DNA of 32,721 bases from Lachnospiraceae bacterium (GTDB taxonomy: Bacteria > Bacillota > Clostridia > Lachnospirales > Lachnospiraceae), in assembly GCA_030531245.1 (NCBI GenBank), contig JAUNOA010000019.1:1-32721 (forward strand), written 5' to 3'. Numbering within the stretch: position 1 is the stretch's first letter; every line of letters starts with the position of its first letter. The position numbers and the translations under genes are program-made. Positions 1-9,216 of the stretch are shown here, one piece after another. The notes under the pieces were generated by a model. The model worked only from the letters and a program-made list of their open reading frames with translations, was not told the DNA's origin and did no database searches.

Positions 1-17
1 GAAAGGAGGTTTCACAA

Positions 18-404
18 ATGTCAAAAGGACATAGATCCCAAATTAAAAGAGAAAGAAACGCTGTGAAGGATACGAGACCATCTGCAAAGCTTTCTTATGC
101 AAGAATTCCGGTACAGAAGGCATGTTTCGTACTTGACGCTATCAGGGGTAAGGATGTTGCAACAGCAGTTGGTATCCTTGAATACAGCCCAAGATATGCT
201 TCAGGCGTTATTGAGAAGTTACTTAAATCAGCAATCGCAAATGCAGAGAACAATCAGGGATTGAATCAGGCAGACCTGTACGTAGCAGAGTGCTGGGCAG
301 GCGATGGTCCGATCATGAAGAGAGTTAAACCAAGAGCACAGGGTAGAGCTTACAGAATCGAGAAGAGAATGAGCAATATCACAATCGTGCTTGACAAGAG
401 ATAA
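18..404 (+). CDS. rplV: 50S ribosomal protein L22
   Basis: 128-residue L22, which binds 23S rRNA and whose beta-hairpin lines the peptide exit tunnel. The C-terminal part ([13 protein letters not shown], around residues 101-113) is the typical conserved L22 hairpin and tail region. An AGGAGG ribosome site at 4-9 sets the ATG. It is the first complete gene here. Its promoter and the earlier S10-operon genes (rpsJ to rpsS expected) lie upstream of the window. The stop is followed after 11 bases by rpsC. Confidence 0.98.
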   Translation: MSKGHRSQIKRERNAVKDTRPSAKLSYARIPVQKACFVLDAIRGKDVATAVGILEYSPRYASGVIEKLLKSAIANAENNQGLNQADLYVAECWAGDGPIMKRVKPRAQGRAYRIEKRMSNITIVLDKR

Positions 405-415
405 GGGAGGCCAAT

Positions 416-1072
416 ATGGGACAGAAAGTTAATCCACACGGCTTAAGAGTCGGTGTTATTAAAGATTGGGATTCCAGATGGTATGCAGATGCAGATTTCG
501 CTGATTGCTTGATCGAAGATTACAACATCAGAAAGTTCCTGAAGAAGAAACTTTTCGCAGCAGGTGTTTCAGGTATTGAAATCGAGCGTACCACTGACAG
601 ACTTAAGGTCATCATCCACGTTGCCAAGCCGGGCGTTGTTATCGGCAAGCAGGGTGCTGAGATCGAAAAGCTTAAAAAAGAAATCGGTAAGTTCACAGAG
701 AAGAAAGTATTCGTTGACATCAAAGAGATTAAGCGTCCTGACCGTGAAGCTCAGTTAGTAGCAGAGTCAATCGCTAATCAGCTTGAGAACCGTGTTTCCT
801 TCCGTCGTGCCATGAAGTCAACAATGGGACGCAGCATGAAGGCAGGAGTTATGGGAATCAAGACATGTTGTTCAGGTAGACTTGGCGGTGCTGATATGGC
901 ACGTACAGAGTTCTATTCAGAAGGAACAATTCCGCTTCAGACACTTCGTGCTGATATCGACTACGGATTTGCAGAGGCTGATACAACTTACGGCAAGGTA
1001 GGCGTTAAGGTATGGATTTATAAGGGCGAAGTTCTTCCTTCAAAGAAGAAAGAAGAAGGGAGAGAGAGATAA
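416..1072 (+). CDS. rpsC: 30S ribosomal protein S3
   Basis: 218-residue S3, of normal family length. It helps form the mRNA entry site of the small subunit. The N terminus [15 protein letters not shown] is diagnostic. A KH RNA-binding domain follows, with [19 protein letters not shown] at about residues 69-87. The C-terminal S3 domain contains [17 protein letters not shown] at 405-410 sets the start. It sits between rplV and rplP as in all S10 operons, two bases before the L16 start. Confidence 0.98.
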   Translation: MGQKVNPHGLRVGVIKDWDSRWYADADFADCLIEDYNIRKFLKKKLFAAGVSGIEIERTTDRLKVIIHVAKPGVVIGKQGAEIEKLKKEIGKFTEKKVFVDIKEIKRPDREAQLVAESIANQLENRVSFRRAMKSTMGRSMKAGVMGIKTCCSGRLGGADMARTEFYSEGTIPLQTLRADIDYGFAEADTTYGKVGVKVWIYKGEVLPSKKKEEGRER

Positions 1073-1074
1073 CT

Positions 1075-1503
1075 ATGTTAATGCCAAAAAGAGTTAAGCA
1101 TAGAAAGCAGTTCCGCGGTTCTATGGCTGGCAAATGTATGAGAGGCAACACTGTTACTTACGGTGATTACGGTCTTGTATCTCTTGATCCTTGCTGGATC
1201 AAGTCAAACCAGATTGAGGCAGCCCGTATCGCAATGACACGTTACATCAAGCGTGGCGGTAAGGTTTGGATCAAGATATTCCCTGATAAGCCAGTAACAG
1301 CAAAACCGGCTGAGACACGAATGGGTTCAGGAAAAGGAACAACAGAGTATTGGGTAGCAGTAGTTAAACCGGGTAAAGTACTTTTCGAGATTGCAGGTGT
1401 TTCTGAGGAACAGGCAAAGGAAGCACTTCGTCTGGCAATGCACAAGCTTCCTTGCAGATGCAGAGTAGCTTCAAAGGCAGAACTGGAAGGCGGTGAAAAC
1501 TAA
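1075..1503 (+). CDS. rplP: 50S ribosomal protein L16
   Basis: 142-residue L16, a large-subunit protein near the A site and peptidyl transferase centre. [15 protein letters not shown] is the typical N terminus, and [18 protein letters not shown] around residues 82-99 is the conserved core loop. A second in-frame ATG two codons later is possible, but the family normally begins MLxPKR. The stop TAA shares its last base with the rpmC ATG, so translation of the two genes is probably coupled. Confidence 0.98.
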   Translation: MLMPKRVKHRKQFRGSMAGKCMRGNTVTYGDYGLVSLDPCWIKSNQIEAARIAMTRYIKRGGKVWIKIFPDKPVTAKPAETRMGSGKGTTEYWVAVVKPGKVLFEIAGVSEEQAKEALRLAMHKLPCRCRVASKAELEGGEN

Positions 1504-1706
1504 TGAAGTCAAGTAAATATGTAAAAAGTCTTAATGAGAAGACATTGGCAGAGCTTAATGAGGAATTAGTTACAGCCAAGAAGGAACTTTTCAATTTAAG
1601 ATTCCAGAATGCAACAAGCCAGCTTGATAACACAGCAAGAATTACGGAAGTTCGCAAGAACATTGCCAGAATTCAGACAGTTATCGCAGCAAAGGCAGAT
1701 AAGTAA
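1503..1706 (+). CDS. rpmC: 50S ribosomal protein L29
   Basis: 67-residue L29, a small helical hairpin protein at the exit of the peptide tunnel. The conserved core is [19 protein letters not shown] (about residues 18-36), followed by a basic helix with ARIQTVI near the C terminus. The ATG overlaps the last base of the rplP stop. The ribosome site (GGAAGGCGG) lies inside the end of rplP. Length and position are normal for the family. Confidence 0.97.
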   Translation: MKSSKYVKSLNEKTLAELNEELVTAKKELFNLRFQNATSQLDNTARITEVRKNIARIQTVIAAKADK

Positions 1707-1729
1707 TGAGCGGAAAGGAGAGATAAGTC

Positions 1730-1987
1730 GTGGAAGAGAGAAATCTTAGAAAAACTCGAGTTGGTAAAGTCGTAAGCGATAAGATGGACAAGACCATCAC
1801 GGTTGCTATCGAGGATCACGTAAAGCATCCGCTCTACGGTAAGATCGTTAAGAAGACCGTTAAATTCAAAGCTCATGACGAGAAGAATGAATGCGGTATC
1901 GGCGATACAGTAAAGATCATGGAGACCAGACCTTTATCAAAGGACAAGAGATGGAGACTGGTTGAAATCATTGAGAAGGCTAAATAA
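1730..1987 (+). CDS. rpsQ: 30S ribosomal protein S17
   Basis: 85-residue S17, an OB-fold primary 16S rRNA-binding protein. Recognisable segments are [20 protein letters not shown] at the N terminus, [11 protein letters not shown] in the middle and [17 protein letters not shown] at the end. The start is GTG at 1730, preceded by GGAAAGGAG near 1711-1720. No ATG in frame would keep the conserved N terminus. Position between rpmC and rplN is standard. Confidence 0.97.
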   Translation: MEERNLRKTRVGKVVSDKMDKTITVAIEDHVKHPLYGKIVKKTVKFKAHDEKNECGIGDTVKIMETRPLSKDKRWRLVEIIEKAK

Positions 1988-2004
1988 TTCGAAAGGAGTT
2001 CAAT

Positions 2005-2373
2005 ATGATTCAGCAGGAAAGTAGACTTAGGGTCGCTGACAACACTGGAGCAAAGGAACTTCTTTGCATCAGAGTTATGGGCGGATCAACAAGAAGATAT
2101 GCACACATCGGAGACATCATTACTGCAACAGTTAAGGATGCTACACCGGGTGGCACAGTTAAGAAGGGTGACGTTGTCAAGGCAGTTGTAGTTCGCACAG
2201 TTAACAAGACACGTCGTAAAGATGGTTCATACATCAGATTTGATGAGAACGCAGCAGTAGTAATCAAAGATGACAAGACACCGACAGGTACTCGTATCTT
2301 TGGACCGGTTGCAAGAGAACTTCGTGAAAAAGGATTTATGAAGATCGTTTCCCTTGCTCCGGAAGTATTATAA
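2005..2373 (+). CDS. rplN: 50S ribosomal protein L14
   Basis: 122-residue L14, exactly the usual length. It lies at the subunit interface, contacts 23S rRNA, and is the docking site for the silencing factor RsfS. The start [18 protein letters not shown] is diagnostic, and [28 protein letters not shown] forms the normal C terminus. AAAGGAG at about 1992-1998 precedes the ATG. Confidence 0.98.
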   Translation: MIQQESRLRVADNTGAKELLCIRVMGGSTRRYAHIGDIITATVKDATPGGTVKKGDVVKAVVVRTVNKTRRKDGSYIRFDENAAVVIKDDKTPTGTRIFGPVARELREKGFMKIVSLAPEVL

Positions 2374-2385
2374 GGAGGGCCGGTT

Positions 2386-2691
2386 ATGCAGAAGATTAAA
2401 AAAGATGATACAGTCAAGATCATAACAGGCAAGGATAAAGGCAAAACCGGTAAGGTTCTCAGTGTTGACCTCAAGAAGCAGACAGTTATCGTTGAGGGAT
2501 GCAATATGCAGACAAAGCATCAGAAACCTTCACAGGCAAATCCGAACGGCGGCATCGTAAATAAAGAGGGTTCTATCCATATTTCAAACGTAATGCTCGT
2601 TGTTGACGGAAAGCCTACAAGAGTCGGATTCGGTGAGAAGGACGGAAAGAAAGTCCGCATCGCAAAGAAGACCGGCAAGGCAATAGACTAA
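2386..2691 (+). CDS. rplX: 50S ribosomal protein L24
   Basis: 101-residue L24, an assembly initiator of the large subunit. It carries an N-terminal KOW motif ([20 protein letters not shown], residues 3-22) and the typical [20 protein letters not shown] loop. The C terminus ([18 protein letters not shown]) is complete. AAGGAGGG precedes the ATG. It is co-transcribed with rplN and rplE. Confidence 0.98.
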   Translation: MQKIKKDDTVKIITGKDKGKTGKVLSVDLKKQTVIVEGCNMQTKHQKPSQANPNGGIVNKEGSIHISNVMLVVDGKPTRVGFGEKDGKKVRIAKKTGKAID

Positions 2692-2713
2692 GAAGGGAAG
2701 GAGGAAAAGTTAA

Positions 2714-3253
2714 GTGGCCAGATTAAAAGAAATATACGAGAATGAAATCGTAAAGAAGATGACTGAGAAGTTCGGCTACAAGAACGTAATGCAGGTTCCG
2801 AAGCTTGACAAGATCGTTGTTAACATGGGCGTAGGCGAAGCAAAGGAAAACGTTAAAGTTCTTGATTCGGCAGTAAGAGATCTCGAGATCATCACAGGTC
2901 AGCATGCAGTAATTACGAAGTCAAAGCATAACATCGCAAACTTCAAAGTACGTGAAGGCATGCCGATAGGTTGCAAGGTTACACTTCGTGGTGAGAAGAT
3001 GTATGAATTTGCAGATCGTCTTATCAACCTCGCACTTCCTCGTGTACGTGACTTCCGCGGAGTTAATCCGAATGCTTTCGACGGCAGAGGAAATTACGCA
3101 CTTGGCGTCAAGGAACAGCTCATCTTCCCTGAGATCGAGTACGACAAGGTAGATAAGGTTCGTGGTATGGATATCATTTTTGTAACAACAGCAAAGACAG
3201 ATGAAGAGGCACGTTATCTGCTGGCACTCTTCAATATGCCTTTCCAGAAATAA
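2714..3253 (+). CDS. rplE: 50S ribosomal protein L5
   Basis: 179-residue L5, which binds 5S rRNA and contacts the P-site tRNA in the central protuberance. Conserved parts are [16 protein letters not shown] (about residues 28-43), a [25 protein letters not shown] core and [24 protein letters not shown] in the second half. Start is GTG at 2714 with AAGGAGG at 2698-2704. Length is typical. Confidence 0.98.
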   Translation: MARLKEIYENEIVKKMTEKFGYKNVMQVPKLDKIVVNMGVGEAKENVKVLDSAVRDLEIITGQHAVITKSKHNIANFKVREGMPIGCKVTLRGEKMYEFADRLINLALPRVRDFRGVNPNAFDGRGNYALGVKEQLIFPEIEYDKVDKVRGMDIIFVTTAKTDEEARYLLALFNMPFQK

Positions 3254-3269
3254 GGGGGACTAAATAATT

Positions 3270-3455
3270 ATGGCAAAGAAATCTCAGAAGATTCGTCAGG
3301 CTCGCCCTGCAAAGTTCTCTACAAGAGAATATACAAGATGCCGTGTTTGTGGACGTCCACATTCTGTTCTTAGAAAGTATGGTATCTGCAGAGTATGCTT
3401 CCGTGAGCTCGCTTACAAGGGCGAGATTCCGGGTGTAAGAAAAGCAAGTTGGTAA
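3270..3455 (+). CDS. rpsN: 30S ribosomal protein S14, zinc-binding short form (type Z)
   Basis: 61-residue S14 of the short zinc-ribbon type. Two CxxC pairs, CRVCGRPH (residues 24-31) and CRVC (residues 40-43), form the zinc site. The C terminus [16 protein letters not shown] is conserved. This zinc-dependent form is common in Firmicutes; a zinc-independent paralogue, if one exists, is not in this window. A weak AAGGGGG ribosome site precedes the ATG. Confidence 0.98.
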   Translation: MAKKSQKIRQARPAKFSTREYTRCRVCGRPHSVLRKYGICRVCFRELAYKGEIPGVRKASW

Positions 3456-3471
3456 AGAAGGAGGAAATATC

Positions 3472-3873
3472 ATGACACAGAGCGATCCAATTGCTGATAT
3501 GCTTACAAGAATCCGTAATGCTAATACAGCAAAACATGACGAGGTTGACATTCCTGCTTCTAAAATGAAGATAGCAATTGCTGACATTCTTGTAAAAGAA
3601 GGATATGTACAGAAGTATGACCTCGTAGACGATGGTGCATTCAAGACCATCCACATGACACTTAAGTATGGTGCTGACAAGAACGAGAAGATTATAAACG
3701 GTATCAAGAAAATCTCAAAACCGGGTCTTCGTATTTACGCAGGCAAGGATGAGCTGCCAAAGGTTCTCGGCGGTCTCGGCACAGCAATCATCTCAACAAA
3801 CCAGGGCGTTATTACTGACAAAGAAGCCCGTAAGTTAGGCGTTGGCGGCGAAGTATTAGCTTTCATTTGGTAA
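3472..3873 (+). CDS. rpsH: 30S ribosomal protein S8
   Basis: 133-residue S8, a primary 16S rRNA-binding protein and, in E. coli, the translational repressor of the spc operon. The N terminus [14 protein letters not shown] and the C-terminal [26 protein letters not shown] are both diagnostic. AAGGAGG precedes the ATG. The 44-base gap after it, before rplF, is longer than most in this run and contains CGCGCG (see findings). Confidence 0.98.
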   Translation: MTQSDPIADMLTRIRNANTAKHDEVDIPASKMKIAIADILVKEGYVQKYDLVDDGAFKTIHMTLKYGADKNEKIINGIKKISKPGLRIYAGKDELPKVLGGLGTAIISTNQGVITDKEARKLGVGGEVLAFIW

Positions 3874-3917
3874 TCTCGCGCGCCACAGCAACATTTTAAA
3901 ATTATAGGAGGAACGGC

Positions 3918-4454
3918 ATGTCACGAATTGGTAAAATGCCTATCGCGATCCCGGCAGGAGTTACTGTTACGATCGCAGAAAATAATCATGTGACTGTAAA
4001 GGGTCCCAAGGGTACACTTGAGCGTACACTTCCGGCAGCTATGACAATCAAGCAGGAAGGCGCAGAGGTTATCGTTACGAGACCTAATGACCTGAAGCAG
4101 AACAAATCACTTCATGGTCTTACAAGAACACTTATCAACAATATGGTAATCGGCGTAACAGCAGGTTATTCAAAGGTGCTCGAGATCAACGGTGTTGGTT
4201 ACAAAGCAAATAAGAACGGCAAGGTTCTTGAGCTTTCACTCGGATATTCACATCCGATCAATATGCCTGATCCGGAAGGAATCACGACAACAGTTGAAAA
4301 CAACACAATCAAGATTGAAGGTATCGACAAGGAGAAGGTCGGACAGCACGCAGCTGAGATCAGATCCAAGAGAGGACCGGAGCCATATAAGGGCAAAGGT
4401 ATCAAGTACTCAACAGAGCATATCAGACGTAAAGTCGGTAAGACCGGTAAATAA
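3918..4454 (+). CDS. rplF: 50S ribosomal protein L6
   Basis: 178-residue L6, a two-domain protein near the factor-binding site of the large subunit. Recognisable are [15 protein letters not shown] at the start and [11 protein letters not shown] in domain 1. In domain 2, NGVGYKA and [20 protein letters not shown] carry the conserved rRNA-binding residues. AGGAGG at about 3907-3912 gives the start. Confidence 0.98.
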   Translation: MSRIGKMPIAIPAGVTVTIAENNHVTVKGPKGTLERTLPAAMTIKQEGAEVIVTRPNDLKQNKSLHGLTRTLINNMVIGVTAGYSKVLEINGVGYKANKNGKVLELSLGYSHPINMPDPEGITTTVENNTIKIEGIDKEKVGQHAAEIRSKRGPEPYKGKGIKYSTEHIRRKVGKTGK

Positions 4455-4472
4455 TAATAGGAGGGTAATAAG

Positions 4473-4841
4473 ATGGTTAGTAAGCAGGATAAGAATGCGC
4501 TTAGAATCAAGAAGCATCAGAGATTACGTAACCGCTTTGCTGGAACAGCTGAGAGACCTCGTCTTGCAGTTTTCAGAAGCAACAACCATATGTACGCTCA
4601 GATTATTGACGATACGGTTGGTAATACTCTGGTAGCAGCCTCAACTGTAGAAAAGGCAGTTAAGGAAGAGCTTGAGAAAACAAACAATGTTGATGCAGCA
4701 GCTTATGTAGGTACACTCGTTGCAAAGAGAGCACTCGACAAGGGCATCAAGGAAGTAGTATTTGACAGAGGTGGATTCCTCTATCATGGTAAAGTACAGG
4801 CACTCGCTGATGCAGCTCGTGAAGCTGGACTTCAGTTCTAA
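4473..4841 (+). CDS. rplR: 50S ribosomal protein L18
   Basis: 122-residue L18, which binds 5S rRNA with L5. The segment [24 protein letters not shown] (residues about 24-47) and the C-terminal [28 protein letters not shown] are characteristic. AGGAGGG upstream sets the ATG. The stop codon ends at 4841, which is also the A of an ATG that is probably not the start of rpsE. Confidence 0.98.
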   Translation: MVSKQDKNALRIKKHQRLRNRFAGTAERPRLAVFRSNNHMYAQIIDDTVGNTLVAASTVEKAVKEELEKTNNVDAAAYVGTLVAKRALDKGIKEVVFDRGGFLYHGKVQALADAAREAGLQF

Positions 4842-4858
4842 TGGAAAGGAGACACACG

Positions 4859-5368
4859 ATGAAGAAAGGTTTTGTTGACCCAAGTAAGCTTGAGTTAAAC
4901 GATAGAGTAGTAGCCATCAAACGTGTTTCTAAAACCGTTAAGGGTGGTCGTACAATGAGATTTTCCGCACTCGTAGTTGTAGGTGACGGAAACGGTCATG
5001 TAGGTGTAGGTCTTGGAAAGGCCGGTGAAGTTTCAGAAGCTATCCGTAAGGGTAAAGAAGCTGCACAGAGAGCTATAGTTGAAATCCCGATCAATGAGAA
5101 CAACAGTATCTATCATGACTACACAGGTGTTTACGGAAGTTCAAGAGTTCTTATGAAGACAGCTCCTGAAGGTACCGGTGTTGTTGCGGGCGGTCCCGTT
5201 CGTGCGGTAGTAGAGCTTGCAGGTATCAAGAACATTCGTGCTAAATCACTTGGTTCAAACAATAAGACAAACGTAGTTATGGCAACACTTGAAGGTCTTA
5301 AGGCGATGAAGACTCCTGAGGAAGTTGCAAGACTTCGCGGAATCAGCGTAGAACAGTTATTAGGTTAA
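4859..5368 (+). CDS. rpsE: 30S ribosomal protein S5
   Basis: 169-residue S5, which takes part in decoding accuracy and mRNA unwinding at the entry site. It has an N-terminal dsRBD-like S5 domain (LNDRVVAIKRVSKTVKGGRTMRFSALVVVGDGNGHVG) and a C-terminal domain with GTGVVAGGPVRAVVELAG. An earlier in-frame ATG at 4841 was not chosen. It would place the ribosome site GGAAAGGAG (4843-4851) inside the gene and add six non-conserved residues. Confidence 0.97.
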   Translation: MKKGFVDPSKLELNDRVVAIKRVSKTVKGGRTMRFSALVVVGDGNGHVGVGLGKAGEVSEAIRKGKEAAQRAIVEIPINENNSIYHDYTGVYGSSRVLMKTAPEGTGVVAGGPVRAVVELAGIKNIRAKSLGSNNKTNVVMATLEGLKAMKTPEEVARLRGISVEQLLG

Positions 5369-5383
5369 GGAGGAGATAACACA

Positions 5384-5566
5384 ATGGCAAACAAGTTAAA
5401 AATCGAACTGGTCAAGTCTCCTATCGGCGCTATTCCAAAGCAGAGAGCTACAGTAGAAGCACTTGGACTTACAAAGATGCACAAGGTTGTTGAAATGCCT
5501 GATAACGATGCAGTTCGCGGAATGATCTGGCACGTAAGACATCTTGTAAAAGTAGAAGAAATCTAA
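5384..5566 (+). CDS. rpmD: 50S ribosomal protein L30
   Basis: 60-residue L30, the short bacterial form, a peripheral large-subunit protein. [26 protein letters not shown] matches the conserved N-terminal strand and helix, and the end [14 protein letters not shown] is typical. AAGGAGGAG precedes the ATG. It lies between rpsE and rplO as expected for an spc operon. Confidence 0.97.
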   Translation: MANKLKIELVKSPIGAIPKQRATVEALGLTKMHKVVEMPDNDAVRGMIWHVRHLVKVEEI

Positions 5567-5580
5567 CAGGAGGGAGAGTC

Positions 5581-6021
5581 ATGGATTTATCTAATTTAAG
5601 ACCCGCAGCAGGTTCTGTTCACAGCGGCAACTTCAGACGTGGCCGTGGACATGGTTCAGGTAACGGAACACAGGCAGGTAAGGGTCATAAGGGTCAGAAA
5701 GCTCGTTCAGGAGCTCCGAGACCGGGATTCGAAGGCGGCCAGATGCCACTTTTCAGACGTCTTCCCAAGAGAGGATTCACTAATATCAATACCAAGGAAA
5801 TCGTTGCAATCAATGTTTCAGCACTTGAGTGTCTTGAAGACGGTATCGATGTAACACCGGAAGTTCTTCTTGAAGCAGGTATTATCAAGCATGTACGTGA
5901 CGGTGTCAAGATTCTTGGTAACGGTGAACTCACAAAGAAGCTCAATGTTAAGGCAGTTGCATTCTCAGAGGGTGCAAAGGCAAAAATTGAAGCAGTAGGC
6001 GGCACATGCGAGGAGATCTAA
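5581..6021 (+). CDS. rplO: 50S ribosomal protein L15
   Basis: 146-residue L15, a late-assembly large-subunit protein. It has the glycine- and arginine-rich N-terminal extension ([20 protein letters not shown], then [16 protein letters not shown]) that threads into rRNA, followed by a globular domain with the [17 protein letters not shown] motif. AGGAGGGAG upstream gives the start. One base separates its stop from the secY ATG, which implies coupled translation. Confidence 0.98.
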   Translation: MDLSNLRPAAGSVHSGNFRRGRGHGSGNGTQAGKGHKGQKARSGAPRPGFEGGQMPLFRRLPKRGFTNINTKEIVAINVSALECLEDGIDVTPEVLLEAGIIKHVRDGVKILGNGELTKKLNVKAVAFSEGAKAKIEAVGGTCEEI

Positions 6022-6022
6022 T

Positions 6023-7339
6023 ATGCTGAAAAAAATAGCAGATGCATGGAGAATTGTAGACATTCGTAAGAAGATAATATTTACTTTCATTATGCTTTGC
6101 GTAATCAGATTCGGAAGCAATATTCCGATCCCCGGAGTAAATACTTCTTACTTTGCTTCATTCTTCGCTTCACAGACAGGTGATGCATTCAGCTTCTTTA
6201 ATGCAATGACCGGCGGTTCATTTGAAAGCCTGAGTATACTGGCTCTTTCAATCACACCGTACATTACCAGCTCGATCATTGTTCAGCTGCTTACCATCGC
6301 CATTCCTGCACTCGAAGAGATGCAGAAAGAGGGCGAGGACGGCAGAAAGAAGATCGTCAGCATCACACGTTATTTAACGATTGCACTGGCACTTATTGAG
6401 TCAATTGCCATGGTAGTCGGTTTTGGTAATCAGGGTCTTTTGGTCAGCTTTGACTTCCTGAGTGTAGTAGTAGCAATTCTGACCATGACAGCAGGCAGTG
6501 CATTCCTTATGTGGATCGGTGAGCGTATCACTGAAAATGGTTTAGGAAACGGTATCTCTATGGTACTTCTTTTCAACATCATTTCATCATTACCTGCAGA
6601 TATAGTTACTCTCGGCGAACGCTTCCTTACAGGAAAGTCAGTAGCAGTCAAGGTTATCCTTATTCTCATCATGGTAGCACTTGCAGTAGCAATGGTTACA
6701 TATGTTGTAGTACTTCAGGATGCCGAGAGGAGAATTCCGGTTCAGTATTCGGCAAAGACAGTAGGACGCAGGATGCTCGGAGGACAGGGTTCAGCCATTC
6801 CGCTTAAGGTCAATACCGCAGGCGTTATCCCGGTTATCTTTGCATCATCACTGATGTCTTTCCCTGTAGTAATCGCACAGTTCTTCGATGTAGATTACTC
6901 AACATTCGGAGGAAAGATCCTGCTTTGCCTCAGTTCAAACAACTGGCTCAAACCGGGCAATATGGTTTATTCGATCGGTCTGCTTATATATATCTTTTTG
7001 ATTATTGTATTTGCATACTTCTATACATCGATTACTTTCAATCCGCTGGAAGTTGCCAATAATCTTAAGAAGTCCGGTGGCTTTATCCCCGGTATCAGAC
7101 CAGGTAAACCAACTAGTGATTATCTGAACAAGATACTGAATTACATTATTTTCATCGGAGCAGTAGGACTCCTCATCGTAGCACTTATTCCTATCATTCT
7201 TTCAGGATTATTCTCACTCAGCCGTCTCGGCTTTATGGGAACATCACTTATCATCATCGTAGGTGTTATCCTTGAAACAATGCAGGATGTTGAGTCACAG
7301 ATGCTCGTAAGAAATTACAAGGGATTCCTTAACGAGTAA
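6023..7339 (+). CDS. secY: Protein translocase subunit SecY
   Basis: 438-residue polytopic membrane protein, the channel of the Sec translocon. About ten hydrophobic segments are visible, starting at IIFTFIMLCVIRFGSNIPIPG. Conserved features are the NIPIPGVNT loop, QLLTIAIPALEEMQKEGEDGRKK in the first cytoplasmic loop, and the ERRIPVQYSAKTVGRR loop that contacts SecA and ribosomes. The C terminus LVRNYKGFL is standard. The ribosome site GAGGAG lies in the end of rplO. Confidence 0.98.
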   Translation: MLKKIADAWRIVDIRKKIIFTFIMLCVIRFGSNIPIPGVNTSYFASFFASQTGDAFSFFNAMTGGSFESLSILALSITPYITSSIIVQLLTIAIPALEEMQKEGEDGRKKIVSITRYLTIALALIESIAMVVGFGNQGLLVSFDFLSVVVAILTMTAGSAFLMWIGERITENGLGNGISMVLLFNIISSLPADIVTLGERFLTGKSVAVKVILILIMVALAVAMVTYVVVLQDAERRIPVQYSAKTVGRRMLGGQGSAIPLKVNTAGVIPVIFASSLMSFPVVIAQFFDVDYSTFGGKILLCLSSNNWLKPGNMVYSIGLLIYIFLIIVFAYFYTSITFNPLEVANNLKKSGGFIPGIRPGKPTSDYLNKILNYIIFIGAVGLLIVALIPIILSGLFSLSRLGFMGTSLIIIVGVILETMQDVESQMLVRNYKGFLNE

Positions 7340-7353
7340 TTCCGGAGGCGATT

Positions 7354-8004
7354 ATGAAAATCATAATGGTAGGTGCACCGGGTGCAGGCAAAGGTACCCA
7401 GGCAAAAAGAATCGCGGAAAAGTATGGTATTCCACATGTTTCGACCGGTGATATCTTCAGAAAGAACCTGAAGGAGGGCACGGAGCTCGGACTCAAGGCA
7501 AAGGTCTATATGGATCAGGGCGCTCTGGTTCCGGACGAGATAACCATAGGGATGCTTATGGATCGTATTCATCAGGCAGACTGCAGGGATGGTTATGTCC
7601 TTGACGGATTCCCGAGAAACATTCCGCAGGCAGAGGCTCTTACAAAGGCACTTGCGGCCGGAAACGAGTCGATAGATGCAGTCATTGACGTAAATGTTCC
7701 GGATGAGAATATCATGGACAGAATGTCAGGGCGCAGGACCTGCAGAAAGTGCGGAGAAGGATTCCACACCAGATTTAACCCTCCGGCTGTTCAGGGGATC
7801 TGTAACGTATGCGGCGGAGAGCTTTATATGCGTGACGATGATCTTCCCGAGACAGTAAAGAAGAGACTGGTGGTTTATCATGATCAGACTCAGCCGCTTA
7901 TCGATTATTATTCGAAGCAGCAGATTCTGAAGAGTGTAGACGGCACTCAACAAATGGATAAGGTCTTTGCTGATATCGTTGATGTTCTTGAGAACTTAGG
8001 TTGA
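7354..8004 (+). CDS. adk: Adenylate kinase (zinc-containing LID)
   Basis: 216-residue cytoplasmic kinase converting ATP + AMP to 2 ADP. The P-loop GAPGAGKGT is at residues 7-15. The AMP-site motif is DGFPRN, near residue 84. The LID carries C130/C133 (CRKC) and C150/C153 (CNVC), a four-cysteine zinc site typical of Gram-positive long-form Adk. GGAGG precedes the ATG. The secY-adk-map-infA order is canonical for Firmicutes. Confidence 0.98.
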   Translation: MKIIMVGAPGAGKGTQAKRIAEKYGIPHVSTGDIFRKNLKEGTELGLKAKVYMDQGALVPDEITIGMLMDRIHQADCRDGYVLDGFPRNIPQAEALTKALAAGNESIDAVIDVNVPDENIMDRMSGRRTCRKCGEGFHTRFNPPAVQGICNVCGGELYMRDDDLPETVKKRLVVYHDQTQPLIDYYSKQQILKSVDGTQQMDKVFADIVDVLENLG

Positions 8005-8023
8005 CAGGAAACCGGAGATAAAG

Positions 8024-8773
8024 ATGGTAACGATTAAATCAGCAAGGGAAATACAACTGATGCGTGAGGCGGGCAAGATACTCGGAGAGACACACAATCG
8101 TCTTAAAGAGCTGATTGAGCCCGGCATCACCACCGGTGAACTGGACCGTAAGGGTGCGGAAATCATCAGAAGTTATGGATGTATTCCGTCATTTCTGAAT
8201 TACGATGGCTATCCGGCCTCGATATGTACTTCGGTAAATGATGAAGTTGTCCATGGGATTCCCAGTAAGAAGAGAGTTCTTCATGAGGGTGACATCATAA
8301 GTATCGATGCCGGGGTTATCTGGCATGGTTATCAGTCTGATGCCGCAAGGACATGGGCCGTAGGCCGTATAAGTCCGGAGGCGGAAAAACTGATCGAGGT
8401 CACGAAACAGAGCTTTTATGAGGGAATCAAATACGCAGTTGCAGGGAATCATCTGAATGATATCTGCGGACATATTCAGGATTATGCCGAAAGCTTCGGA
8501 TACGGAGTCGTAAGAGATCTGGTAGGTCACGGAATCGGAACACAGATGCATGAAGATCCGGAGATTCCGAACTTCAGGATGAACCGCAAAGGCATTTTGT
8601 TGAAACCGGGTATGACATTTGCCATTGAACCAATGATCAATATGGGACGCGCAGACGTGGTCTGGTCAGAGGATGAATGGACAGTCGTAACGGATGACGG
8701 ATCGCTTTCAGCTCATTATGAAAATACCGTGCTCATCACAGACGGTGAGCCGGAGATTATGAGCCTTGTTTAA
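8024..8773 (+). CDS. map: Methionine aminopeptidase, type I
   Basis: 249-residue MetAP-I, which removes the initiator methionine from nascent proteins. The five metal ligands can be placed at D95, D106, H169, E202 and E233, and the substrate-contacting H77 lies in VVHGIP. The motif HGIGTQMHEDPEIPN (169-183) is diagnostic. There is no N-terminal SH3-binding zinc extension, so this is the short form. It is followed directly by infA; the small KOW protein found between them in some Clostridia is absent here. Confidence 0.97.
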   Translation: MVTIKSAREIQLMREAGKILGETHNRLKELIEPGITTGELDRKGAEIIRSYGCIPSFLNYDGYPASICTSVNDEVVHGIPSKKRVLHEGDIISIDAGVIWHGYQSDAARTWAVGRISPEAEKLIEVTKQSFYEGIKYAVAGNHLNDICGHIQDYAESFGYGVVRDLVGHGIGTQMHEDPEIPNFRMNRKGILLKPGMTFAIEPMINMGRADVVWSEDEWTVVTDDGSLSAHYENTVLITDGEPEIMSLV

Positions 8774-8789
8774 GGGAGGATGTTAGATA

Positions 8790-9008
8790 GTGTCAAAAAC
8801 TGATGTTATTGAAATCGAAGGTAAGGTTATTGAGAAGCTGCCGAATGCCATGTTTCAGGTTGAACTTGAGAACGGACACCAGGTACTCGCTCATATCAGC
8901 GGCAAGCTTCGTATGAATTATATTCGTATTCTGCCGGGTGATAAGGTAACGATTGAGCTGTCCCCGTACGATCTCTCAAAAGGCCGTATTATATGGCGTG
9001 ACAAGTAA
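8790..9008 (+). CDS. infA: Translation initiation factor IF-1
   Basis: 72-residue IF-1, an OB-fold protein that blocks the A site during initiation. Recognisable are [35 protein letters not shown] and the end [12 protein letters not shown]. The start is GTG at 8790, with GGGAGGA at 8774-8780. The next gene, rpmJ, follows after 68 bases that carry a promoter whose -35 box overlaps the last codons of infA. Confidence 0.98.
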   Translation: MSKTDVIEIEGKVIEKLPNAMFQVELENGHQVLAHISGKLRMNYIRILPGDKVTIELSPYDLSKGRIIWRDK

Positions 9009-9026
9009 ATGAAATTGTGATATAAT
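8998..9026 (+). promoter_or_regulatory. Internal sigma-A type promoter for rpmJ and the alpha operon
   Basis: GTGACA (8998-9003), a 17-base spacer and TATAAT (9021-9026), with TG one base upstream of the -10 (extended -10). The -35 overlaps the end of infA. Transcription should start near 9033, at the TCGCGCG sequence, and would supply rpmJ, rpsM, rpsK, rpsD, rpoA and rplQ independently of the long upstream operon. Confidence 0.8.
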
Positions 9027-9076
9027 TATTATTCGCGCGTGCAAAAGGCACTAAAACTTAGAAAAGGAGAACGAAA

Positions 9077-9190
9077 ATGAAAGTACGTTCATCGGTTAAG
9101 CCGATTTGCGAAAAGTGCAAAGTTATCAAAAGAAAAGGGGCTGTCATGATTATTTGTGAGAACCCGAAGCATAAACAGAGACAGGGATGA
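9077..9190 (+). CDS. rpmJ: 50S ribosomal protein L36 (zinc-binding form)
   Basis: 37-residue L36, the usual length and easily missed because of its size. The protein begins [15 protein letters not shown] and ends [11 protein letters not shown]11, C14, C27 and H32 form the zinc ribbon of the C+ type. AAAGGAG at about 9063-9069 precedes the ATG. The place between infA and rpsM is the standard one. Confidence 0.97.
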   Translation: MKVRSSVKPICEKCKVIKRKGAVMIICENPKHKQRQG

Positions 9191-9216
9191 TAAAAAAATA
9201 AGGAGGAAATAGCAGT

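Noticed and set aside
4841-4858. Upstream ATG as start of rpsE
   Set aside because: It would bury the ribosome site inside the gene and add residues not present in S5 proteins.
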